DNA of 64,000 nucleotides from assembly GCF_002237445.1 (NCBI RefSeq), contig NZ_CP022527.1:310001-374000 (forward strand), given 5' to 3'. Both the position numbers and the translations under genes were made by a program. The DNA is from Neisseria sp. KEM232. GTDB taxonomy: Bacteria; Pseudomonadota; Gammaproteobacteria; Burkholderiales; Neisseriaceae. Positions 34,470 to 43,549 of the stretch are shown here, in pieces (position 1 is the stretch's first letter; each line of letters starts with the position of its first letter). The notes under the pieces are model-generated. The model saw only the letters and a list, made by a program, of their open reading frames with translations. It had not been told where the DNA came from and did no database searches.

Positions 34470-35033
34470 TCAGGCGGGGGTTTTGCCGCTGTTTTCCGTG
34501 CCGCTTTCCGACTCTGCGGGCGGTATGTCCCCATTGTTTTCAGACGGCCTCTCTTGTGCTTCGGCCTGCGCGGTTTCGGCTGTGGGGGTTTGTGCGGGCT
34601 GTGTTTGCGGCTCGGTTTTGGCTGCGGCTTCGGGGTTTTCAGACGGCCTCTCTTCTTGGCGGGGCGGCTGCGGCTCGGCCGTTGCGGTATTTTGTCCGCC
34701 CTCTTCGGCGAGATAGCCGAGGGTGACGGTTTTGCCGCCGCGTCTTTCCAGTTGCTCGCGCAGGGCGGCTTCGCCCATCAGGTTTTGCGCGCCGCCGCTT
34801 AGGTGGCGGATAACGTTTTGGTAGCTGCGGTTGAGTTCGTCGACGGCATCGGCGGTGTCGGCGAAATGGCGGTCGACGCGGCTGCGGTAGGCGTCGAATG
34901 CCTGCTGCACGGCGTCAAGTTCGGTTTGGAGTTTTTCCTGTTCGCCTTTGCCGCCGCGCAGGGCGAAGCGGGCGGCGATAAAGCCGAGGGCGAAACCGAC
35001 GAGGGCGGCGAGGATGATGTGGATGGCGTTCAT
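34470..35033 (-). CDS. zapG: ZapG/YhcB family (DUF1043) membrane protein
   Basis: 187 residues: an N-terminal membrane helix (IHIILAALVGFALGFIAARF), a coiled coil (about 30-100, EQEKLQTELDAVQQAFDAYR), and a low-complexity Glu/Pro/Thr-rich tail. YhcB/ZapG links cell division and envelope synthesis in gammaproteobacteria. The tail contains ERPSEN twice, because two uptake sequences are read in frame, so the tail is partly made of DNA-uptake signals. Function here is by family only. Confidence 0.82.
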   Translation of the reverse strand: MNAIHIILAALVGFALGFIAARFALRGGKGEQEKLQTELDAVQQAFDAYRSRVDRHFADTADAVDELNRSYQNVIRHLSGGAQNLMGEAALREQLERRGGKTVTLGYLAEEGGQNTATAEPQPPRQEERPSENPEAAAKTEPQTQPAQTPTAETAQAEAQERPSENNGDIPPAESESGTENSGKTPA

Positions 35034-35066
35034 GGTGCGTTCTCCTGGTTGCGGACAAAAAGCGTG

Positions 35067-35095
35067 AGGCCGTCTAAACGTGTTTCAGACGGCCT
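35067..35095. terminator. Uptake-sequence pair with one damaged arm
   Basis: AGGCCGTCTAAAC (one base off the consensus) faces an intact TTCAGACGGCCT followed by TTTTG on the plus strand; it lies just after the fabD stop. Confidence 0.5.
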
Positions 35096-35104
35096 TTTGT
35101 CTCT

Positions 35105-36034
35105 TTAAGAATGGGCGGCGATAAAGGCTCCGACTTGGGCGCTGCCGGTGAGGGCGGTGCAGACGGTATCTTTGTTGATGCGTTTGGCCAGGCCTGCGAG
35201 CACTTTGCCCGGCCCGCATTCGGCAGATTCGGCAAGGCCGTCTGAAACGAGCAGGTTGACGGTTTCCGTCCAACGCACGGGGCTGTAAAGCTGGCGCACG
35301 AGGGCGTCTTTGATGGCGGCTGGGTCGTTGTGGGCGGCAACGTCGGCGTTGTGGATAACGCGGATTTGCGGTGCGGCGACGGAGACGCTTTCCAGGGCTG
35401 CGGCCAATTTGTCGGCAGCGGGCTTCATCAGGCTGCAATGGGAGGGGACGGACACGGGCAGCGGCAGAGCGCGTTTGGCGCCCGCTTCTTTGGCGGCGGC
35501 CATGGCGCGTTCGACGGCGGCGGCGTGTCCGGCAATCACGATTTGGCCGGGCGAATTGTAGTTGACGGCTTCGACGACTTCGCCCTGTGCGGCGGCGGCG
35601 CAGATTTCTTCGACCTGCGCATCTTCGAGGCCGAGGATGGCGGCCATCGCGCCGACGCCCTGCGGCACGGCGTTTTGCATAAGCTCGGCACGCAGGCGCA
35701 CGAGTCGGACGGCGTCGGCAAAACCGAGCGCACCGGCGGCAACCAGTGCGCTGTATTCGCCGAGGCTGTGTCCGGCCACGGCCTGCGGTGCTTTGCCGCC
35801 TGCGGCGAGATAGGCGCGATAGGTGGCGATGCCTGCGGCGAGCATGAGGGGTTGGGTGTTGACGGTTTGGCCGATGAGTTCGGCATCGCTGCCGTTCATC
35901 ATCGCCCACAGGTCTTGGCCGAGGGCGGCGGAGGCTTCGTCGAAGGTTTGGCGCACGGCGGGGGCGCCGTCGAAGCCGTCCATCATGTTGAGGCTTTGCG
36001 AGCCTTGTCCGGGGAAGAAAAATGCGAAAGGCAT
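35105..36034 (-). CDS. fabD: Malonyl-CoA:ACP transacylase
   Basis: FabD loads malonate onto acyl carrier protein for fatty-acid synthesis. The 309-residue protein has FFPGQGSQSLNMM, the nucleophile motif GHSLGEY (Ser90), the VPQGVGAMAAILGL loop and VPSHCSLMKPA with the catalytic His. AAGGAAA precedes the ATG at 36034. It belongs to a minus-strand fab/pls group, although a cold-shock-like gene lies between it and fabH. An in-frame uptake sequence gives VSDGLAES near the C-terminus. Confidence 0.95.
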   Translation of the reverse strand: MPFAFFFPGQGSQSLNMMDGFDGAPAVRQTFDEASAALGQDLWAMMNGSDAELIGQTVNTQPLMLAAGIATYRAYLAAGGKAPQAVAGHSLGEYSALVAAGALGFADAVRLVRLRAELMQNAVPQGVGAMAAILGLEDAQVEEICAAAAQGEVVEAVNYNSPGQIVIAGHAAAVERAMAAAKEAGAKRALPLPVSVPSHCSLMKPAADKLAAALESVSVAAPQIRVIHNADVAAHNDPAAIKDALVRQLYSPVRWTETVNLLVSDGLAESAECGPGKVLAGLAKRINKDTVCTALTGSAQVGAFIAAHS

Positions 36035-36254
36035 GGGGTTTCCTTGTGCAAAACGGGTTTTAACTTTACTTTCAGACGGCCTTTTGCGGCATCTGCTGCG
36101 GAGGCCGTCTGAAAACTTTATCTGTGTTGTTTGGCAGGCGTGTGCCGACGGTAAAAACGCCACCGCAGGCAGAATGCGATGGCGCGAAGTGTATCAGAAA
36201 GGGTTTTGTCCTTCTATCGGCGGATGGTGCTTTTCAGACGGCCGCCCTGCCCTT

Positions 36255-36743
36255 TTATTGTTCGGTTTCGGGATAGAGGATGTCGATATCGGTTAAGAGC
36301 CATTGGCCGTTGTTGTGGCGTTTCAGACGGCCTTTGAGCACGTCGCCCACCTGCGGCACGTTGAATTGGTTGAGGTGTTGGCCGAGGGCGAAAACGGGAA
36401 TTTCGGGTTCGCTGGCGAGCATGCCGAAGCCGCCGTTTTTCTTGATGTCCCACATGCCGACTTTGATGCGGACGATGTCGCCTTCTTTAACCACATCGCC
36501 TGCGCGGGCGGCGGGGTTGGCCTGAACGACGGGCGCGGGCGACAGGGCGCAGGGGCGGTTTTTATCGTCGGTACCGGCGATGTAGGTGATTTCGTCGCCT
36601 ACTTTGGGCTCGCGGTAGCCTGCGGGCAGGTCTGCCGCCAAAAGCAGCAGGCGCGAACCTGTGTCGTCTTTGTCGCGCACGACGCCGAGCTGTTTGTCCT
36701 GAAACCATGAGATAACGATGCCGTAATGTTGGATTGCCTGCAT
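36255..36743 (-). CDS. Hypothetical protein with two cold-shock/OB-like segments
   Basis: 162 residues. The N-terminal part (HYGIVISWFQDKQLGVVRDK, then VGDEITYIAGTDDKNRPCAL) follows the spacing of a cold-shock domain. A second similar segment follows (EGDIVRIKVGMWDIKKNGGF to GRLKRHNNGQWLLTDIDILY). Key RNA-binding aromatics of classical Csp proteins are only partly kept. It may bind nucleic acid, but I cannot name a family with confidence. The start at 36743 follows GGAGT; a longer frame to 36794 exists. Confidence 0.6.
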   Translation of the reverse strand: MQAIQHYGIVISWFQDKQLGVVRDKDDTGSRLLLLAADLPAGYREPKVGDEITYIAGTDDKNRPCALSPAPVVQANPAARAGDVVKEGDIVRIKVGMWDIKKNGGFGMLASEPEIPVFALGQHLNQFNVPQVGDVLKGRLKRHNNGQWLLTDIDILYPETEQ

Positions 36744-36961
36744 TTTCAATACTCCGTATATGTAATATGTTTGGTCGATTATTATTGCCTGCACCGATTA
36801 TCCATAAAAATAACCGTTCGGCTCGGTTACGCATTATACGCATCAGACGAACGGTTGCAATAGTTTGCTGAGCGGTATATGCGTTAGAGTTTGTTAAATT
36901 TTCCGTCCTCTGCCGCCATCCGCTTGTCCGGCACGCAAATGCCGGATATTTCGGGCGCTTT

Positions 36962-37921
36962 TCAGTAGCGTAAAAGCACCGCGCCCCAGGCGAATCCGCC
37001 GCCTATGCCTTCGAGCAGCAGGTTTTGTCCGCGCACGATGCGGCCGCTTCGGATGCCTTCGTCCAGCGCCAGCGGGATGGAAGCGGCGGAGGTGTTGCCG
37101 TGATCCTGAACGGTGAGGATCACTTTGTCCATGCCGATGCCCAGGTGTTTGGCGGTGCTGCCGATGATGCGTTTGTTGGCCTGGTGCGGCACGATCCAAT
37201 CGATTTGCTCTGCAGTGCATCCCGCTTCGGCCAGCACGTCTTCGGCAGCTTTGGCCAGCGTTTTGACGGCAAATTTGAACACGCCCGGCCCGTCCATTTC
37301 GATATAGGGATTGCCGCAGATTTGTCCGCCCGCTATCTGCGCGGGCACTTTGAGCAGGTCGAGATAGCTGCCGTCGGCCTGTAATTTGCCGTGGATGATG
37401 CCCGGTTCGTCAGATGCGCCGAGCACTACCGCGCCCGCGCCGTCGCCGAACAGCACGCAGGTGGTGCGGTCGCTCCAATCGAGGATGCGGCTGAACGTTT
37501 CTGCTCCAATCACTAGCACTTTCCGTGCCATATTGCTTTTGATGTAGGCATTGGCTGTCACCAGCGCATACATAAAGCCCGCGCAGACGGCCTGCACGTC
37601 GAAAGCGGTGCAGCCTGCGATGCCGAGTTTGTGTTGAACGATGGTGGCGGTGGCGGGAAACTGCATATCGGGGGTGGCGGTGGCGACGATGATGAGGTCG
37701 ATTTCGTCCGCATTCATACCTGCGTCGGCCAAGGCACGCTGCGCCGCTACTACGGCGAGGTCGCTGGTTTTTTCGTTTTCGGCGGCGATGTGGCGGAATT
37801 TGATGCCGGTGCGGGTGGTGATCCATTCGTCGGAGGTGTCGACGATTTGGGCAAGGTCGTCGTTGCTGAGGCGTTTGGCGGGCAGATAGCTGCCCGTGCC
37901 TAAAATTTTCGCATACTGCAT
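36962..37921 (-). CDS. fabH: Beta-ketoacyl-ACP synthase III
   Basis: FabH starts fatty-acid synthesis by condensing acetyl-CoA with malonyl-ACP. The 319-residue thiolase-fold protein carries the full Cys-His-Asn triad: Cys113 in FDVQAVCAGF, His246 in VPHQANKRI and Asn276 in DHGNTSAAS. The C-terminal GIGGGFAWGAVLLRY is typical. It follows plsX on the minus strand, the conserved plsX-fabH order, with an uptake-sequence hairpin in between. Confidence 0.96.
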   Translation of the reverse strand: MQYAKILGTGSYLPAKRLSNDDLAQIVDTSDEWITTRTGIKFRHIAAENEKTSDLAVVAAQRALADAGMNADEIDLIIVATATPDMQFPATATIVQHKLGIAGCTAFDVQAVCAGFMYALVTANAYIKSNMARKVLVIGAETFSRILDWSDRTTCVLFGDGAGAVVLGASDEPGIIHGKLQADGSYLDLLKVPAQIAGGQICGNPYIEMDGPGVFKFAVKTLAKAAEDVLAEAGCTAEQIDWIVPHQANKRIIGSTAKHLGIGMDKVILTVQDHGNTSAASIPLALDEGIRSGRIVRGQNLLLEGIGGGFAWGAVLLRY

Positions 37922-38014
37922 GGTGTGTTCCTTTCGCAATATTTGGGAAGGTGGGAACCTGTCGGGATTTCGGCCGCAGCCGCCGTTCGGGGCGCTCGGG
38001 CGGATTTTGCAAAG

Positions 38015-38051
38015 AGGCCGTCTGAAAGCATCTGCGTTTTTCAGACGGCCT
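38015..38051. terminator. Uptake-sequence pair between plsX and fabH
   Basis: A 12-bp uptake-sequence stem with a 13-base loop in the plsX-fabH gap. It may only attenuate, because the two genes usually share a transcript. A lone uptake sequence follows at 38106. Confidence 0.5.
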
Positions 38052-38119
38052 CTGTCGTGTCGTTGCCGCAAAGGCGTGCGGTGCTGCGCGGCATCATACC
38101 TGTTTTTCAGACGGCCTGT

Positions 38120-39178
38120 TCAGTCGATATTGATGGCCGCCTGTTCGGCCTCGAGTTTTTTCTCGGCGAGAAAGGCAAGCTGGTCGGCCACGCCTTCCTG
38201 AATGCGCGCCAGACTGTCGGCTTTGGCTTCGTGGAAAGCTTCTTCCAGCGCGTAGCTGAAACCGACGGCATCGGTGCCGCCGTGGCTTTTGACGACGACG
38301 CCGCGCAGGCCGAGGAAGATTGCGCCGTTGAATTTGCGCGGGTCGAGTTTGTTTTTGAAGCCTTTCAATGCGGGCATGGCGGCCAGTGCGCCGAGTTTGG
38401 TCAGCAGGTTGGTTTGGAATTCCTGCTTGATGGCCGCGCCCATAAAACGCACCGCGCCTTCAATGGTTTTCAACACGATGTTGCCGACGAAGCCGTCGGC
38501 CACCACGACATCGACTTCGCCGTCGAAAATGCTGCCGCCTTCGACGTTGCCGATAAAGTTGAGCTTGCTGCTTTGTAGGAGTTTGAAGGTCTGCTTGACG
38601 GTGTCCGTACCTTTGATGTCTTCCGTGCCGACGTTGAGCAGGCCGACGCGCGGGCTGCCTTTTTCGGGATAGAGGGCGTGGACGAGTTCGCTGCCGATCA
38701 CGGCAAACTGCACAAGCTGCTCGGGCGTGCAGTCGACGTTGGCACCCAAATCGAGCACCAGCGTCATGTGGCCGTCTTTGGACGGGATGAATTTGGCAAT
38801 CGCCGGACGCTCAATACCCTGTATGGTTTTCAGCACGAAGCGGGCGGTGGCCATCAGTGCGCCGGTATTGCCCGCTGAGACGGCAGCCTGCGCCTGGCCG
38901 TCTTTGACTTGGTTGATGGCGACGCGCATCGAGGAATCTTTTTTGTTTTTCAAAGCCAGCTGGGGCTGCTCGTCCATTTCCACCACCTGCGTGGCGGGAA
39001 TGATGCGGATTCGGTCGGCAAGAGCGCCCGCGCCCTGTAAAGCCTGACGGATTTGTGTTTCGTCGCCAACCATCAGTAGGGAAACACCGCTCTGCTGGCG
39101 TAAAAAAGACAAAGCGCCGGGAACGGTTACCGCCAGCCCGGCATCGCCGCCCATGGCATCAACAGCCAAGGTAATCAT
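38120..39178 (-). CDS. plsX: Phosphate acyltransferase PlsX
   Basis: PlsX makes acyl phosphate from acyl-ACP for phosphatidic-acid synthesis. It has 352 residues with the hallmark ITLAVDAMGGDAG start, ALKNKKDSSMRVAINQVKDG, AAVSAGNTGALMATARFVL and VADGFVGNIVLKTIEGA. The C-terminus is an acidic helix, EKKLEAEQAAINID. It lies downstream of rpmF and yceD, with a phosphoribosyltransferase gene inserted in the usual yceD-rpmF-plsX-fabH order. Confidence 0.96.
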   Translation of the reverse strand: MITLAVDAMGGDAGLAVTVPGALSFLRQQSGVSLLMVGDETQIRQALQGAGALADRIRIIPATQVVEMDEQPQLALKNKKDSSMRVAINQVKDGQAQAAVSAGNTGALMATARFVLKTIQGIERPAIAKFIPSKDGHMTLVLDLGANVDCTPEQLVQFAVIGSELVHALYPEKGSPRVGLLNVGTEDIKGTDTVKQTFKLLQSSKLNFIGNVEGGSIFDGEVDVVVADGFVGNIVLKTIEGAVRFMGAAIKQEFQTNLLTKLGALAAMPALKGFKNKLDPRKFNGAIFLGLRGVVVKSHGGTDAVGFSYALEEAFHEAKADSLARIQEGVADQLAFLAEKKLEAEQAAINID

Positions 39179-39268
39179 AAGGTTTTCTCCATTTGCCGGA
39201 GCCCAGTCCGGTTGTCCGGCGGTGCGGCTGCCTGTGCCGCCGCACCGCCTTTTTGTTTTCAGACGGCC

Positions 39269-39802
39269 TCAATCCGCCTTTTTGCTTTCTGCGGCAAGGG
39301 TGTTGTGCGCGACGATGTCGTCGGCGTCCCACGGGTAGTTGATCCACCAGTCCTCAACGGTGATGCCGCTGAAATAGTGGATACCCTCGGGCAGCTTGCC
39401 TGTTTTTTCTTTAATTTTCGCGTGCAGCACGGCCACGCCGATTTCGCCGAAATCTTCTTCTTGCAATTCGTTCAGCACGAATTCCAATGTGACGCGCGAA
39501 TCGTCCACTTCGTCGACAACCAGGATGTTTTTGCCTTTCAGCGTTTCCGGCATCGGATCGAGCCATTGGATTTTTTTGATTTCGTCGTTGGTTTCATAGC
39601 CGAAATCGTTGGCGTAATAGGCCGTAGTTACCGCGTAAATCGGAATATTGAGGAAGCAGCGCAGGATACGCGCCGGGATGAAGCCGCCGCCGCCGATGGC
39701 GATCATCGCATCGTACCGCACCCCGCCTGCGCGGATTTTTTCCGCCAACTGTTTCAACACCTGATGGATTTCGTCGTAGGTATACCAAATTTTTTTGACC
39801 AT
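39269..39802 (-). CDS. Purine phosphoribosyltransferase family protein
   Basis: 177 residues of the type I PRTase fold. The PRPP-binding loop is ILVVDEVDDSRVTLEFVL (about 99-116), and YDAMIAIGGGGFIPARIL precedes it. The sequence is close to the xanthine/hypoxanthine-type PRTases annotated in neisseriae, which salvage purine bases to nucleotides; exact base preference is not visible. The ATG at 39802 follows GGAAAG. It sits between rpmF and plsX on the same strand. Confidence 0.8.
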   Translation of the reverse strand: MVKKIWYTYDEIHQVLKQLAEKIRAGGVRYDAMIAIGGGGFIPARILRCFLNIPIYAVTTAYYANDFGYETNDEIKKIQWLDPMPETLKGKNILVVDEVDDSRVTLEFVLNELQEEDFGEIGVAVLHAKIKEKTGKLPEGIHYFSGITVEDWWINYPWDADDIVAHNTLAAESKKAD

Positions 39803-39891
39803 AATCGTCTTTCCGCTGCTTGCTGCTGAAAAATACCGAAAACAAAAACGGAAACCCGCAGACGGATTTCCGTTTTTCATCCGCCTCCGGC

Positions 39892-40071
39892 TTATTCGCC
39901 TTTGGCTTTCATAACTTTGCGGCCGCGGTACATGCCGTTGGGCGAAATGTGGTGCGGGCGGTGTACTTCGCCGGTTGCGCTGTCGACAGACAGGGCGGGC
40001 GCGGTCAGCGCGTCGTGCGAACGGTGCATACCGCGTTTGGAGGGGGATTTTTTGTTTTGTTGAACGGCCAT
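39892..40071 (-). CDS. rpmF: 50S ribosomal protein L32
   Basis: 59 residues: MAVQQNKKSPSKRGMHRSHD, a middle LTAPALSVDSATGEVHRPHH, and ISPNGMYRGRKVMKAKGE. This is the cysteine-less L32 type. It directly follows yceD (28-base gap) on the minus strand, the near-universal yceD-rpmF pair. Confidence 0.97.
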   Translation of the reverse strand: MAVQQNKKSPSKRGMHRSHDALTAPALSVDSATGEVHRPHHISPNGMYRGRKVMKAKGE

Positions 40072-40099
40072 TTCAAGCTCCTAAAAAATGATAGAAAAA

Positions 40100-40600
40100 T
40101 TATTTGCTGCTTTTCAGCCCGGCCAAAACCGCAAAGGGATTGGGCTTGCCCGAATCTGCCGCCCCGGCCGGCATACCGCAATCTTCGTGGCGCGGGGCAT
40201 AAGGCATCGCCATCAGAATCTGGTCTTCCACCAAAGTGCGCACCGAAATTTCCCGCTCCGCCACCATGCCTTCCAACTCGTCGTCGGACAACATGGCTTC
40301 GTCCAATCTGCCTTCGTCGGCAAACAATACGATGCGCGCGTTTTCGTCCAGCTCGAACTCGACAGGTTTCATGCAGCATTGGCACACCAGCGGCATACTG
40401 CCGCCCACATGCAAATCCAAAAAGGGACGCTGCCATTTGTCCTTGCCGCCGCGCAGCATAACCTGCAACGGCGCCGCGTTTCCGGCTAAATATTCGTGCG
40501 ACCTTACGCGCTCGTCCATCTCGGCGGGAGACAGGCTGCCGCGAAGCTCGCGCTTCTCGGCGGCAAACGCCAGGGGGTCAATCAAATCAGGCTCTAACAT
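40100..40600 (-). CDS. yceD: YceD family (DUF177) large-rRNA accumulation protein
   Basis: 166 residues. The family core is the CxxC-like LVCQCCMKPVEFELDE followed by an acidic stretch (FADEGRLDEAMLSDDELEGM) and ISVRTLVEDQILMAMPYAPR. YceD proteins are required for 23S rRNA accumulation in plants and E. coli. It lies directly upstream of rpmF and divergent from maf. Start at 40600 gives MLEPDLIDPLAF, the family start; the ribosome binding site is weak. Confidence 0.88.
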   Translation of the reverse strand: MLEPDLIDPLAFAAEKRELRGSLSPAEMDERVRSHEYLAGNAAPLQVMLRGGKDKWQRPFLDLHVGGSMPLVCQCCMKPVEFELDENARIVLFADEGRLDEAMLSDDELEGMVAEREISVRTLVEDQILMAMPYAPRHEDCGMPAGAADSGKPNPFAVLAGLKSSK

Positions 40601-40651
40601 AAACCGCGCATGATATAATCCAAGCCGTTCAACGTCAATGTTTTTACAAAA

Positions 40652-41242
40652 ATGAATCGCACGCCGCCCATCGTTCTCGGTTCGAGTTCCGTTTTCCGCC
40701 AAGAACAGTTGAAAAAGCTGGGGCTGTCTTTTCAGACGGCCTCTCCCGATTTCGACGAAACACCTCTCCCCGGCGAGGCGGCAGCCGATACTGCCCTGCG
40801 CCTGGCCGTCGGCAAAGCACGCTCGCTGGCCGGGCGTTTTCCTGGCACGCTGATTATCGGTGCCGACCAAGTCGCCCTCTGCGGGGGCAGGCAGCTCGGC
40901 AAACCGATGAACGTCGCAAACGCGCAACAGATGCTGTCGGAGCTGAACGGAAAACAGATTGAGTTTTACAGCGCGGTCTGCCTGCTCAATACGTTTTCAG
41001 ACGGCCTCAGGCATCATGTGGACAAAACCGTCGTCACCATGCGCGAGCTGTCTGAGGGACAAATTGCCCGCTATCTGCAACGCGAACCTGATGCCGTTTA
41101 TTGCGCGGGCGCGGCCAAAAGCGAAGGTTTGGGCGCCGCCCTGCTGCAAAAAGTGGAAAGCAGCGACCCGAACGCACTGATCGGCCTGCCCCTCTTTCGC
41201 CTGATCGATTTTCTCCAAGTGGAAGGCGTCGATATTCTCTGA
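40652..41242 (+). CDS. Maf/YceF-type nucleoside triphosphate pyrophosphatase
   Basis: 196 residues. Maf proteins hydrolyse non-canonical or modified nucleotides (the YceF subgroup acts on m7GTP). Motifs: VLGSSSVFRQEQLKKLGL, DFDETPLPGE, IIGADQVALCGGRQLGKP and ESSDPNALIGLPLFRLIDFL. Two uptake sequences are read through in frame: SFQTASPD near residue 27, right before the conserved DFDE, and FSDGLRHH near 116. Its position beside yceD-rpmF matches the yceF/yceD neighbourhood of other proteobacteria. Confidence 0.9.
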   Translation: MNRTPPIVLGSSSVFRQEQLKKLGLSFQTASPDFDETPLPGEAAADTALRLAVGKARSLAGRFPGTLIIGADQVALCGGRQLGKPMNVANAQQMLSELNGKQIEFYSAVCLLNTFSDGLRHHVDKTVVTMRELSEGQIARYLQREPDAVYCAGAAKSEGLGAALLQKVESSDPNALIGLPLFRLIDFLQVEGVDIL

Positions 41243-41283
41243 GGCCGTCTGAAAACACTCCGCCAACTATTCCGACCGAAAAC

Positions 41284-41988
41284 ATGCCTACGCTCTATCT
41301 GATCCCCACCCCACTGGGTACGCCCGACACGCCCTGCCTGCTGCCGCACGAACAAGCCGCCATTACCGGTCTGACCGATTTTGTCGTGGAAGCGGAAAAA
41401 ACCGCACGCACGCATTTGAAACACCTCGGCATCACCACACCCATACGCGATCTGAACCTGCAAACCCTAAACGGACATACCGACCGCCAATCGCTGCCAA
41501 ACCTTCTGCAACCTTTGCGGGAAGGCCGCAGCATGGGTCTGCTCAGCGAAGCAGGCTGCCCCGCTGTTGCCGACCCGGGCGCCGATTTGGTTGCGCTGGC
41601 ACACAAACAGGGGTTTGTCGTACAGCCGCTAGTCGGCCCGTCCAGCATCATGCTGGCGCTGATGGCATCGGGGGCAAACGGTCAGAATTTTGCATTCAAA
41701 GGTTATCTGCCGTCTGAAAAAACCGAGCGCATTGCGGCGCTGAAAACTTTGGAACGGCATTCGCGTGCGCACAATGAAACAGCGCTGTTCATCGAAACAC
41801 CCTACCGGAACGACGCCATGCTGGCCGATGCCGTTTCCTCACTGCATCCCGACACCCGGCTGTGCATCGCCTGCGATTTGACGCTGCCCACCCAGCTGAT
41901 TGTCAGCCGGCCGGTTTCGGAATGGCGGTTGGCCGACGCTTTGCCGAATCTGAAAAAGCGCCCGACAATTTTCGTTTTGCAGGCATAA
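41284..41988 (+). CDS. SAM-dependent methyltransferase, RsmI paralogue
   Basis: 234 residues of the tetrapyrrole-methylase fold. It resembles RsmI (YLIPTPLGTPDTPCLLP, VVEAEKTARTHLKHLGI, LLSEAGCPAVADPGADLVAL, VGPSSIMLALMASGANGQ, IETPYRNDAMLADAV) but is shorter and lacks the C-terminal HTH-like part. The genuine RsmI is at 5.3-6.2 kb, so this paralogue has another, unknown substrate. It follows maf by about 40 bases and is probably co-transcribed. Confidence 0.85.
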   Translation: MPTLYLIPTPLGTPDTPCLLPHEQAAITGLTDFVVEAEKTARTHLKHLGITTPIRDLNLQTLNGHTDRQSLPNLLQPLREGRSMGLLSEAGCPAVADPGADLVALAHKQGFVVQPLVGPSSIMLALMASGANGQNFAFKGYLPSEKTERIAALKTLERHSRAHNETALFIETPYRNDAMLADAVSSLHPDTRLCIACDLTLPTQLIVSRPVSEWRLADALPNLKKRPTIFVLQA

Positions 41989-42035
41989 CGCCCTTGCAAA
42001 AACAGAAGCGCCTCTCTATAATCCGCGCTTCTTTA

Positions 42036-42112
<77 letters not shown>

Positions 42113-42116
42113 TTTT

Positions 42117-42146
42117 CAAAAGCAGCCTGTTTCGGCTGCTTTTTTA
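42117..42146 (+). terminator. Terminator after tRNA-Pro
   Basis: Stem AAAAGCAGCC / GGCTGCTTTT with loop TGTTTC, followed by a run of T. Confidence 0.9.
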
Positions 42147-42218
42147 TTTTCCCCGATAGGGTTCATCCATATGGTTTTCAGACAGTCTCATCTGTGCTTG
42201 AGGCCGTCTGAAAACCGT

Positions 42219-43352
42219 TTAACGGCCGACAGCCGCCCTTATGTTGTCGATAAATTTATCGAACAACGGCGCAACGTCGTGCGGCCCGGGACTTGATTCC
42301 GGATGCCCCTGGAAACTGAATACCGGCCGCCCGACCAACTCGATTCCCTGCAACGAGCCGTCAAACAGCGAACGGTGGGTAATTTTGACGCCCGCAGGCA
42401 AAGTATCCGCATCCACCTCGAATCCGTGGTTTTGGCTGGTAATCATCACTTTGCCGCTGTCCAAATCCTGAACGGGATGGTTGCCGCCGTGATGGCCGAA
42501 AGGCATTTTTTTCGTTTTCCCGCCCAAAGCCAAACCCAACAACTGATGTCCGAGGCAAATACCGAAAACAGGCTTGCCGCTGTCCAAAAGCTCTTTCACT
42601 GCTGAAACTGCGTAGTCGCACATTTCGGGATCGCCGGGACCGTTTGATAAAAACACGCCATCCGGATTCATGGCCAAGACTTCTTTTGCCGGTGTTTGCG
42701 CAGGCACAACCGTCAGCCTGCATCCGCGCGCGGCAAGCATTCTCAGAATATTGGTTTTGACACCGTAGTCGTAGGCGACAACATGATAAGGCTGCTCCTG
42801 CGGCGTCACAAAGCCCTTACCGAGCACCCACTCGCCTTCCGTCCATTCATACGGTTCGCTGCAACTTACTTCTTTGGCCAAGTCTTTCCCTACCATACTG
42901 CCGAACGCAGCAATCAGCTCCTTGGCATGGCTCTCGTCAGCCTGTTCGCCTGTCAAAATGGCTCCGGCCTGCGCACCTTTGTCACGAAGAATTCGAGTTA
43001 GCTTACGCGTGTCGATATCTGCAATGGCTACCGTTTTATTGCGCACCAAAAATTCCTGCAAACTCTCCGTTTCGCGAAAATTACTACCCAATAAAGGTAA
43101 ATCACGAATAATCAAGCCGGATGCATGCACAGCCTTACCTTCGACATCTTCGGGATTGATACCTGTATTACCGATATGGGGATAGGTGAGTGTAACAATT
43201 TGCTTGCAATATGAAGGATCCGTCAGGATTTCCTGATATCCGGTCATGGATGTATTGAACACAACTTCACCGGACGCATTACCCTGGTAGCCGATAGATC
43301 GGCCGTGAAATACGCTGCCGTCGGCAAGAACGAGAAGAGCGGGAATAGTCAT
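42219..43352 (-). CDS. carA: Carbamoyl-phosphate synthase small subunit
   Basis: CarA is the glutaminase subunit that supplies ammonia to CarB for pyrimidine and arginine synthesis. The 377-residue protein has the N-terminal domain (ALLVLADGSVFHGRSIGYQG, FNTSMTGYQEILTDPSY) and a class I glutaminase domain with the nucleophile in FGICLGHQLLGLA and HPESSPGPHD carrying His and Glu. Start at 43352 follows TAGGA. carB is not in the window; the 197-base upstream gap is AT-rich with no gene. Confidence 0.96.
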   Translation of the reverse strand: MTIPALLVLADGSVFHGRSIGYQGNASGEVVFNTSMTGYQEILTDPSYCKQIVTLTYPHIGNTGINPEDVEGKAVHASGLIIRDLPLLGSNFRETESLQEFLVRNKTVAIADIDTRKLTRILRDKGAQAGAILTGEQADESHAKELIAAFGSMVGKDLAKEVSCSEPYEWTEGEWVLGKGFVTPQEQPYHVVAYDYGVKTNILRMLAARGCRLTVVPAQTPAKEVLAMNPDGVFLSNGPGDPEMCDYAVSAVKELLDSGKPVFGICLGHQLLGLALGGKTKKMPFGHHGGNHPVQDLDSGKVMITSQNHGFEVDADTLPAGVKITHRSLFDGSLQGIELVGRPVFSFQGHPESSPGPHDVAPLFDKFIDNIRAAVGR

Positions 43353-43549
43353 TATAAAAATCCTAGTAATTTCAATCTTCGCGAAAAAGCACGCATATGC
43401 CGTATATATGAGACATATTGCGTGCCTAATCAAATATCAAACCAAGCCGAAACGAGGGTGTGAATTGTAAACGAACGCACCACTCAAATTCAAGCAAACC
43501 TAAAATTTATTTTGTTTCAATTAGTTAATAAAACTTTTTGAAACCAAAC

